Below are positions 32,029 to 36,818 of a stretch of DNA of 36,818 bases, one piece after another (position 1 is the first letter of the stretch; the number at the start of each line of letters is the position of its first letter). The DNA comes from a virus, in the IMG/VR virus record IMGVR_UViG_3300025892_000055, positions 1 to 36,818 of that record, one strand, 5' to 3'. The notes below the pieces were generated by a model, which saw nothing but the letters and a program-made list of their open reading frames with translations, did no database searches and was not told the DNA's origin. The position numbers and the translations under genes are program-made.

Positions 32029-32417
32029 AGCTCTTCAAAAACTATTTTTCTATTTCCATTTTTATTATAATGAAATAAAGATTGTGTTCTATCTGTATCT
32101 ATTGAATGATACTTAAATTCTTCAGTAGGTGGATTGACAGCATAACAAGCAACATCCCAAGACCATGTGCTAGGATCAGTATATTCACACTCTACCGAAC
32201 CATCTTGTTTAACTACGCACCACTCGTCTCCACAATAGATATTATAATCGACAAAAGTGCCATCTTCTAGTTCGTAGCTATACCAATAGTCAAAGTTATC
32301 TCCTTCGGTTTTAACTTCGGGATTAGCTTCAACTTTTTTGATGTGAGCTAATGCTAAATCAATAATAGCTAATCTAACTTTTTCGGGTGCTTGCCAAGGT
32401 GTTTCTAATTCTATCAT
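32025..32417 (-). CDS. Hypothetical 130-aa early protein
   Basis: Acidic, aromatic-rich protein with several cysteines (YNIYCGDEWCVVKQDGSVEC; TWSWDVACYAVNPPTEEFKY). The N-terminus is helical (APEKVRLAIIDLALAHIKKV). ATGA overlaps at both ends place it firmly in the coupled chain. No family is recognised; a small alpha/beta host-takeover or counter-defence protein is only a guess. Confidence 0.76.
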   Translation of the reverse strand: MIELETPWQAPEKVRLAIIDLALAHIKKVEANPEVKTEGDNFDYWYSYELEDGTFVDYNIYCGDEWCVVKQDGSVECEYTDPSTWSWDVACYAVNPPTEEFKYHSIDTDRTQSLFHYNKNGNRKIVFEEL

Positions 32418-32773
32418 AGTGGTTTGTCCTCCCTTTCAATGCTTCCATCTTTATCGTAGCCATAGCCTAGTTCTTCCATGATCCAAGCCATACCAGTCTT
32501 AACATCATCTTCACTATATTCTTTATCAGATGCTTGTTCATTCCATTCATGTATCGCTTCCCATACTACCTCTAAGGATTCTTTAATACTAAAGTTTGTT
32601 GGTTTATTATTCATAATTTTATTGTTGGTTGATTGTCGGATCACTCCTTCGATGGTACTGTATCCTTGGTCAAAGTTACAATGGGGCGTGAGCGAGGAAA
32701 GGCAAGTCAAACATATATCCCCTTCCTGATCACTGCCTCGTAAGGTTATACCACACTTATTACAAGCTTTCAT
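32414..32773 (-). CDS. Zinc-ribbon early protein
   Basis: 119 aa. C4-x2-C7 (KACNKCGITLRG) and C21-x2-C24 (ICLTCLSS) form a likely zinc ribbon, perhaps extended by H31-C32. A helical C-terminal domain follows (SLEVVWEAIHEWNEQASDKE; GMAWIMEELGYGYDKDGSIE). The upstream start is supported by an ATGA overlap with the 24-aa gene; a second ATG at codon 54 could start the C-terminal domain alone. GYDKDGSIEREDKP resembles the protein at 30521-30730. The function is unknown. Confidence 0.75.
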   Translation of the reverse strand: MKACNKCGITLRGSDQEGDICLTCLSSLTPHCNFDQGYSTIEGVIRQSTNNKIMNNKPTNFSIKESLEVVWEAIHEWNEQASDKEYSEDDVKTGMAWIMEELGYGYDKDGSIEREDKPL

Positions 32774-32844
32774 GGTTCTCTATATAGGAAGCCAAGGGAA
32801 AGGATTAAGATAAGTGCGTACATCAATAGCATTTCTAAGCTCAT
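32770..32844 (-). CDS. 24-aa membrane micropeptide between methyltransferase and zinc-ribbon genes
   Basis: ATG at 32844 overlaps the methyltransferase stop (TAATG) and its TGA at 32770 overlaps the next ATG (ATGA). The two junctions exactly fill the gap between the flanking genes, which makes translation very likely. The product is one hydrophobic helix, MSLEMLLMYALILILSLGFL plus YREP. It could be a real membrane peptide or simply a translational bridge; the hydrophobicity favours a product. Confidence 0.66.
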   Translation of the reverse strand: MSLEMLLMYALILILSLGFLYREP

Positions 32845-33743
32845 TATATTAGTTCCAGTTGTTTAGTTGTTTTAGGTTTTATTGGTTCATCTGCGTATCT
32901 AATTTCATTTAAAATGTGAGCAATAACATCGATAGTCCATCCATTACCAAGCATCTTAAACCTTTGGGTATTACTTACTCCTTCAGTATAGTTATCTGGT
33001 ACACTTTGCAATCGTTCACATTCTACAGGTGTGAGTCTACGCTTTAGTTCTTTAATGACTCCATAAGGTACTCCTTTGTACATATTAGCAGTTAAACAAG
33101 CTGACTTGCCATCTAATGGATTTGTGTGGTATTCCCATCTAGGTTTTCCATTCCTTAATCTACTCATATAATCAATAGCTTTATCGGAAAGGTAAAACTT
33201 TTCCTCCACTTCATCCTCTAATATATCTTTTAACACAATACCTCGATCGATAGGTTGTACAACATTAGGTATATTAGTCCAGTAAAGTCTTGGTCTATTT
33301 TGTGCAGTAAGTAAGCGAGAATTAATTGCAATAGGTTCAACTCCTAAAGTGTCGGTTATTATTTTCTCCCATTCCTTTTTCATCTTTACATTTTCAAGTA
33401 AAAAGTAGGTTGGTTTGGTTTCTTTCAGTACACGTACAAACTCCCAAAACAATTTACTCTTACCTTCCATACCACTACCATCACCAGCGTTCGAGAAAGA
33501 TTGACAAGGACTGCCTCCAATTAACAGGTCTATCCTGGGCAGGTCACTACCTTTTACATCCAGGACACTTCCAATATGTTTTGTATTAGGATAATTCTTT
33601 CTTGCTATCTGCATTGCGTACGGATCAATCTCACTAGCAAAGTAGTTGTTAACTTTAATACCTAAAGTATCTAAAGCGAGTTGCCCACATGACATACCAT
33701 CAAATAACGAAAGTACATTGTCTATTTCTATATCTATTTTCAT
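32844..33743 (-). CDS. C5-cytosine DNA methyltransferase
   Basis: 299 aa with a full set of m5C methyltransferase motifs: I (LSLFDGMSCG, 11-20), IV with nucleophile C80 (GGSPCQSFS), VI (ENV, 117-119), VIII (QNRPRLYW, 148-155), IX (RRLTPVECERLQSVPDNYTE) and X (FKMLGNGWTIDVIAHIL). The target-recognition region between VIII and IX is short, so the site cannot be predicted. The ASEIDPYAMQIARKNYP part resembles the DNMT3-like phage group. No matching restriction enzyme is visible, so it probably protects phage DNA from host restriction. Coupled upstream (ATGA) and downstream (TAATG). Confidence 0.95.
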   Translation of the reverse strand: MKIDIEIDNVLSLFDGMSCGQLALDTLGIKVNNYFASEIDPYAMQIARKNYPNTKHIGSVLDVKGSDLPRIDLLIGGSPCQSFSNAGDGSGMEGKSKLFWEFVRVLKETKPTYFLLENVKMKKEWEKIITDTLGVEPIAINSRLLTAQNRPRLYWTNIPNVVQPIDRGIVLKDILEDEVEEKFYLSDKAIDYMSRLRNGKPRWEYHTNPLDGKSACLTANMYKGVPYGVIKELKRRLTPVECERLQSVPDNYTEGVSNTQRFKMLGNGWTIDVIAHILNEIRYADEPIKPKTTKQLELI

Positions 33744-33934
33744 ATAGCTTTTGCGTGTGTAAATGTCATACCTAACATCTTAGCCAAGGTAAAGCCTGTC
33801 TTGCTCGCTTCTTCTGCACTTCGTGCTTCAACCTCGCTTATAGCTCGCTGTTTAATGATTCCACTAGGTAAGGTATGATCAGCGAAAAGCTGATAGTTCT
33901 TTAATGGCTTTCTGTGTTTCTTTCTTATTTTCAT
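33740..33934 (-). CDS. Hypothetical 64-aa basic early protein
   Basis: Basic N-terminus (MKIRKKHRKPLKNYQLFADH) followed by a helical Ala/Glu segment (ISEVEARSAEEASKTGFTLA). Linked to the methyltransferase by ATGA. The leader contains AACCAAACCAATAAATAAAACC, the G-free pattern seen at several early genes. No family is recognised. Confidence 0.7.
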   Translation of the reverse strand: MKIRKKHRKPLKNYQLFADHTLPSGIIKQRAISEVEARSAEEASKTGFTLAKMLGMTFTHAKAI

Positions 33935-33954
33935 GGTTTTATTTATTGGTTTGG

Positions 33955-34152
33955 TTATAGTGTTTTAACATATGCTTCTATTGAGTCATACATTGACTGG
34001 TCAACTACATAATATTCTGACTCCTTAAATTTTTTCATGTGGTATTTTATTTGTTCCCATGATGCATCGCATTCAATGAATCTAAGTTGATCTGTATAGG
34101 AGTCTAATAAATGGCTCATTAAGTAATGGTTATATGCTTCTTCTTCTTTCAT
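33955..34152 (-). CDS. Hypothetical 65-aa early protein
   Basis: Acidic, Tyr-rich helical protein (MKEEEAYNHYLMSHLLDSYT; KKFKESEYYVVDQSMYDSIE). It starts 1 base after the previous stop with the leader AAATAGAAAGAAATAAT and no SD. No recognised family. Confidence 0.68.
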   Translation of the reverse strand: MKEEEAYNHYLMSHLLDSYTDQLRFIECDASWEQIKYHMKKFKESEYYVVDQSMYDSIEAYVKTL

Positions 34153-34153
34153 A

Positions 34154-34348
34154 TTATTTCTTTCTATTTAATTTCTTTAGTTCCTTAAGAACACTTTTAT
34201 ATTGCTCAATCTTTTCCTCATGGCTACTCGCTCGCCCAGTGAACAAGTGCGGTAGGTCTTTCATGTGCCATTGTATATATACCTCCTTGTAATCGCTTAC
34301 AATTCGGTAAACAAAAGGCACTTCGTCTATGTATTCGGTTACTGACAT
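34154..34348 (-). CDS. Hypothetical 64-aa early protein
   Basis: Aromatic N-terminal half (YIDEVPFVYRIVSDYKEVYI) and a Lys/Glu-rich C-terminus (EEKIEQYKSVLKELKKLNRK) likely to be helical. It starts 2 bases after the upstream TAG. No recognised family. Confidence 0.66.
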   Translation of the reverse strand: MSVTEYIDEVPFVYRIVSDYKEVYIQWHMKDLPHLFTGRASSHEEKIEQYKSVLKELKKLNRKK

Positions 34349-34350
34349 GA

Positions 34351-34557
34351 CTATTGTAGTTCTTTTAAAGTTTCAACAGCTGTATTATATCCAGCTTTAA
34401 CCTTTAAATAATCTCTTAGGCTAAAGTTGTCAGGATCGGTTTCCATATCATGTAATTGTCGACTCGCCCAGTCTCTTTGATTCTTTGCATCAGTAGAGAT
34501 TTGTAGTTTACGCCAATCGTTGTTGGTCATTTTAGGAAATGTTTTTGATAAGTTCAT
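34351..34557 (-). CDS. Hypothetical 68-aa early protein (start revised)
   Basis: The frame is open from an ATG at 34692, but residues 1-45 of that version lie over the 49-aa gene at 34584-34733. The ATG at 34557 has the leader AGAAAGAAATAAAAACATT, like that of other early genes, and gives a compact 68-aa protein (MNLSKTFPKMTNNDWRKLQI; NFSLRDYLKVKAGYNTAVET). I therefore use 34557. No family is recognised. Confidence 0.66.
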   Translation of the reverse strand: MNLSKTFPKMTNNDWRKLQISTDAKNQRDWASRQLHDMETDPDNFSLRDYLKVKAGYNTAVETLKELQ

Positions 34558-34583
34558 AATGTTTTTATTTCTTTCTATGTAGG

Positions 34584-34733
34584 TTATTGCGAGCAAATCC
34601 AAATCAAGACAGCCCATGAAGTCAATACTATTACTGGCGAGATCAGCCATATGGTTATTTGTTCTTTGCGTGATGGTTTTAAGGAGTCCCATGTTTGTTT
34701 GGGACAGGAATGATCGATATTTGATTTTTTCAT
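34584..34733 (-). CDS. 49-aa membrane protein
   Basis: ATG at 34733 lies 6 bases after the upstream stop, and TAA is at 34584. The product has a polar head (MKKSNIDHSCPKQTWDSLKP) and one hydrophobic helix rich in Trp (ITIWLISPVIVLTSWAVLIW), so it is a single-span membrane peptide. A competing frame from 34692 covers the same DNA but gives less plausible protein. The function is unknown; small early membrane peptides may block superinfection or alter the envelope. Confidence 0.66.
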   Translation of the reverse strand: MKKSNIDHSCPKQTWDSLKPSRKEQITIWLISPVIVLTSWAVLIWICSQ

Positions 34734-34738
34734 ATTGG

Positions 34739-34969
34739 TTAAATTGTCTTATAGGAATTTCTTAATATCTCTATGCCTTCGATAAAAGCCCATAACTGAT
34801 CGTATAATTCTCTTTTTGTTCTTGCAGATATATGTCTACGGTTTCCCCTATCGGTTGCCATGTAATAATGATTCTGAGTTTTATACCAGTCAAAAGTTTT
34901 TTGTGGTATCAATTGGTTAATTCTTTTAATAGCAGAATCTAAATCTTGGTTTGTTGTTCTAGTTGTCAT
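34739..34969 (-). CDS. Conserved small phage protein
   Basis: 76 aa. The pattern NQDLDSAIKRINQL ... YYMATDRGNRRHIS ... RTKRELYDQLWAFIEGIEIL is shared with small hypothetical proteins of many unrelated phages (DxxLxxAxxxLN ... TKRELYDxLxAFxxGIE), from memory. Its leader contains AACCAACAACCAATAAAAAC and has no SD. The function is unknown. Confidence 0.76.
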   Translation of the reverse strand: MTTRTTNQDLDSAIKRINQLIPQKTFDWYKTQNHYYMATDRGNRRHISARTKRELYDQLWAFIEGIEILRNSYKTI

Positions 34970-34990
34970 GTTTTTATTGGTTGTTGGTTA

Positions 34991-35695
34991 TTAATTAGAG
35001 ATTGCTTGCTCGATTGCTCTTTTCTTTTTACTTCCATGAGGATTAATCCAGATTGACTTAGCACCAATACGATTGCCTTTGCAAAGTTGGCATTGGTCAC
35101 ATGAAAGACCTTTACTATCGGCAAGGCATTCAATGGTGTCCTTTGGTTGCTGTGGTGATACATGGAAATACCTAAGATTCTTTTCCTTTGCTCGCCTTAC
35201 AGAATCGTTTGTCTCTGTTGATGCCATGAAATAATTACCGTACGCTGTAGCACGTTCTTTAGACATCTCTTTCCAGTCGTGAAAGTAACCTGTCCATCCG
35301 TCACAGCTTTCTGTAATCATCTTAATAATACTTAAAGGAATCAAAGAAGGGTTGCCATATGCACCAAATCTAACCTTTCTACCGTTGAAAACACTATCGT
35401 ATAAGAAAGGATCCAATTTAGGATACTTATTTTGCTTATATGCTTTCCAAATACTATTTGGAGCTTGTCCTACATTGACATAACAGCCATTCCCCGACGC
35501 AAACTTGCACCCTGTACAAATTGTTGACGCATCAAGACCGCTTTTAACTCCTTCTACTGGACTATGATCAGATAACAAAATCCATAATTGAATCATGTTA
35601 CCTGTTTTACGATTAGAAGTTTTAAGGGTAGCAATAACAGCAAACTTTTCGCCGTTCTTGGTTCCCTCATGTATTAAAAATCCGTTGGGTTTCAT
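34991..35695 (-). CDS. Cysteine-cluster protein of a widespread phage family (unknown function)
   Basis: 234 aa from ATG 35695, chosen because it overlaps the upstream TGA as ATGA; an ATG 12 bases upstream is the alternative. Two cysteine groups are visible: TICTGCKFASGNGCYVNVGQ in the first half and LSCDQCQLCKGNR near the end. GRKVRFGAYGNPSLIPLSII and SCDGWTGYFHDWKEMSKER complete a pattern I recall from many phage and bacterial hypothetical proteins. The spacing suggests metal or Fe-S binding, but no radical-SAM CxxxCxxC is present. C-terminal tail is Lys-rich. No function should be assigned. Confidence 0.8.
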   Translation of the reverse strand: MKPNGFLIHEGTKNGEKFAVIATLKTSNRKTGNMIQLWILLSDHSPVEGVKSGLDASTICTGCKFASGNGCYVNVGQAPNSIWKAYKQNKYPKLDPFLYDSVFNGRKVRFGAYGNPSLIPLSIIKMITESCDGWTGYFHDWKEMSKERATAYGNYFMASTETNDSVRRAKEKNLRYFHVSPQQPKDTIECLADSKGLSCDQCQLCKGNRIGAKSIWINPHGSKKKRAIEQAISN

Positions 35696-35886
35696 GATGC
35701 TATCCAATCGTTTTGATGTTTAAATCTATATTGAAATGAGTACCTATCAGGTCGATTTTTAATTAATCTTGATCTCAATAATTTGCGATAGTTTAACATA
35801 GATTCCTCTAAATTTTGGCTTTCACTTGTGATCCAATCGCCATTTAATCGATATCGAGTTAATAAAGTTTTATAATCGTTTTTCAT
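35692..35886 (-). CDS. Hypothetical 64-aa early protein
   Basis: Basic protein (ESMLNYRKLLRSRLIKNRPD) with two DWI tripeptides (NGDWITSES and QNDWIAS); the neighbouring gene at 35895 also contains ADWINSS. It is coupled to the cysteine-cluster gene by ATGA. Leader AAATATAAATATTAAA without an SD. No family recognised. Confidence 0.66.
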   Translation of the reverse strand: MKNDYKTLLTRYRLNGDWITSESQNLEESMLNYRKLLRSRLIKNRPDRYSFQYRFKHQNDWIAS

Positions 35887-35894
35887 TTTAATAT

Positions 35895-36071
35895 TTATAT
35901 TTTATTGATTTGATAAACATAACTGGAATTGATCCAGTCAGCTTGGTTCATGAAAGAGTTATTTACTTTAATGTAAGTAATACCCTTTTCTAATAGCTCA
36001 GTATCAGCTATAGAATTCTTTTTGATAAAAGCTTTACAACTGGATTTGCAATGGAATGAGATAATAAACAT
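35895..36071 (-). CDS. Hypothetical 58-aa first early protein (start revised)
   Basis: An in-frame ATG at 36116 would add 15 residues, but the ATG at 36071 is preceded by AAAATAGAAAAACAAATC, the leader type used in this region, and gives a more natural N-terminus (MFIISFHCKSSCKAFIKKNS). The C-terminus holds MNQADWINSSYVYQI. It is the first gene after the 570-base gene-free region and so is likely the first early product. The function is unknown. Confidence 0.6.
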   Translation of the reverse strand: MFIISFHCKSSCKAFIKKNSIADTELLEKGITYIKVNNSFMNQADWINSSYVYQINKI

Positions 36072-36165
36072 GATTTGTTTTTCTATTTTGTAATTAATAA
36101 TTTGGTTCGAATTCAACTATACCACAGCTGTCAATAGCTATAATTAAAAAATCAGTAGCTAAATT

Positions 36166-36178
36166 ATTGATAATCAAT
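36166..36178. repeat. 13-bp palindrome ATTGATAATCAAT
   Basis: Perfect inverted repeat (ATTGAT and ATCAAT around one A), about 95 bases before the first early start codon. It could be a protein-binding site near the early promoter. Confidence 0.5.
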
Positions 36179-36396
36179 GGATCTACAAAATATTAAAAAA
36201 GTTTTAACAAGATAGTTTTTATAGAGTTAAAGCGAAAAGATTTCTTGTAAAGCTATAACTGGCAATGTCTTATGAAAAGATCAAAGGATAATTTGTAGTG
36301 TTTAAGCGGTGTTGCGTATAAATGAATAATATTTCAATGATTTCAAAAAAGATTGAAAATTAAACAAAGAAGAAATAACAAATTTACAAGTGAAGT

Positions 36397-36408
36397 CATG
36401 ACGTCATG
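36397..36408. repeat. 12-bp palindrome CATGACGTCATG
   Basis: Perfect palindrome with short flanking complementarity (GAAG on one side, CTTTC on the other). It is the most G/C-containing symmetric site in the gene-free region; possibly an operator, a methylation or cleavage site, or part of a replication or packaging signal. Confidence 0.5.
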
Positions 36409-36470
36409 CTTTCAAGCTGTCATTACATAAATAACAATTACTTAATGCAAACTACTTGCAATAAGGATAG

Positions 36471-36500
36471 ATTATTACCTAAGTCGTTGATCATTAACAA
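36471..36500 (-). promoter_or_regulatory. Candidate sigma70-type early promoter
   Basis: On the minus strand TTGTTA (36500-36495) is followed after 18 bases by AATAAT (36476-36471). Matches to TTGACA/TATAAT are 4/6 and 5/6. In such AT-rich DNA this can occur by chance; it is listed only as the best spaced pair I found in the right-hand gap. Confidence 0.25.
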
Positions 36501-36624
36501 TTAGACATAATCCATATTGTGCGATTTAATGTCATAAACCTATTGATTGCCAGAGATTTACGAAAAGTATTAATTACTTATTTTCTAACACTACCCTACC
36601 CACAGCTATTTTTTAGGGTGTACC

Positions 36625-36664
36625 AAGGGGGTTTTTTACGACAGCGTATATAGCGTAACCCCTT
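36625..36664 (-). terminator. Inverted repeat after the right-edge gene
   Basis: Minus-strand AAGGGGTTACG pairs with CGTAA...CCCCCTT, interrupted by a 4-A bulge; the loop holds CTATATACGCTGT. It begins 19 bases after the stop codon at 36684. It may terminate late transcription or mark the genome-end region. No U-run follows the stem on the minus strand; on the plus strand a run of six T lies inside the stem. Confidence 0.45.
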
Positions 36665-36683
36665 CAGATTTTTTCACCAAAAA

Positions 36684-36818
36684 TTAAACCTCTTCATCAT
36701 CATCATCATCTAGGTCTATTTCACTTCCAAAGTCTATAGTTAACGAATCCATAACCGCTAACTTGGAAGCCTCGATACAGCCTATAAGAGTTTCATCGTG
36801 TAAGTCGTACTCACTTTT
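36684..36818 (-). CDS. C-terminal fragment of a gene running off the right edge
   Basis: The last 44 codons of an open frame ending with TAA at 36684. The visible sequence is KSEYDLHDETLIGCIEASKL and a very acidic end (EIDLDDDDDEEV). The start is outside the window. If the phage genome was assembled as a circle or concatemer, this would be a late gene (terminase region) preceding the early region; otherwise an extra early gene. The fragment is too short to identify. Confidence 0.62.
   Translation of the reverse strand, partial: KSEYDLHDETLIGCIEASKLAVMDSLTIDFGSEIDLDDDDDEEV

Larger units (their letters stand above)
36117..36683 (-). other. Gene-free region, likely early promoter / terminal-repeat region
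   Basis: About 570 bases without a supportable gene, very AT-rich, between a gene end and the first early gene. It holds a 12-bp palindrome CATGACGTCATG (36397-36408), a 13-bp palindrome ATTGATAATCAAT (36166-36178), an inverted repeat at 36625-36664 and an isolated TTGACA (36134-36129, minus). T7-like phages have host-RNA-polymerase promoters and direct terminal repeats in this position; I cannot see a second copy of any terminal repeat inside the window. Tiny open frames here (13-18 codons) have no support. Confidence 0.6.

Noticed and set aside
34966-35163. 65-aa frame within the cysteine-cluster gene
   Set aside because: It is fully covered by the stronger coding frame of the 234-aa protein and lacks its own leader.
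36106-36134. TTGACA upstream of the first early gene as a -35 box
   Set aside because: The nearest TATAGT is only 7 bases away and nothing like a -10 box lies at 16-18 bases.
36330-36400. 18-aa hydrophobic frame MTSLVNLLFLLCLIFNLF on the minus strand in the right-hand gap
   Set aside because: No leader, no coupling to a neighbour, and hydrophobic codons are common in T-rich DNA; chance is more likely.

Overview
This window is most of the genome of a lytic T7-like podovirus (Autographiviridae type) from an AT-rich, probably marine lineage. The evidence is a single-subunit RNA polymerase, a gp2.5-type ssDNA-binding protein, endonuclease I, a fused primase-helicase, an A-family DNA polymerase and a 5'-3' exonuclease. 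These are followed by connector, scaffold, capsid, tail tube A and B, internal virion proteins and tail fibre in T7 order. Every supported gene is on the minus strand, so the genome reads from the right edge to the left. I see no integrase, repressor, tRNA, CRISPR or insertion sequence. The host cannot be named from the sequence.

Right to left: (1) 36684-36818 is the C-terminus of a gene that runs off the window. (2) 36117-36683 is a gene-free stretch with palindromes and inverted repeats, placed where a T7-like phage has its terminal-repeat and early-promoter region. (3) 30926-36071 is the early region: many small orphan genes, a complete C5-cytosine methyltransferase, a ParB-like DGQHR protein and a cysteine-cluster protein, often joined by ATGA or TAATG overlaps. 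Two very small membrane-peptide genes (24 and 49 aa) sit here. (4) 20883-30860 holds the RNA polymerase, DNA replication, recombination and nucleotide-metabolism genes, including a MazZ/DUF5664-like dNTP pyrophosphohydrolase, and ends with small virion genes. (5) 14027-20878 is the head region: an accessory appendage cassette with a LamG-like protein, portal, scaffold, a lipoprotein plus a 34-aa membrane peptide, major capsid, a terminator-like hairpin and tail tube A. (6) 224-14024 is tail tube B, four internal virion proteins and the tail fibre. (7) 1-222 begins a membrane-anchored coiled-coil protein. The terminase genes and a recognisable endolysin are not in the window and presumably lie in the missing part.

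The likely programme is: host RNA polymerase reads the early region, whose products may counter host defences (DNA methylation plus unknown small proteins); the phage RNA polymerase then transcribes replication and virion genes; DNA is copied by polymerase, primase-helicase and SSB, with nucleases providing recombination and nucleotide recycling. The most unusual gene is the 1704-aa gp16-like internal virion protein. It has three tandem helix-turn-helix-like repeats, an HExxH metallopeptidase-like domain, and a short FxELPxF-type motif that recurs at the borders between these blocks. The RNA polymerase also has Phe at the position of T7 Tyr639, the residue that selects ribonucleotides.
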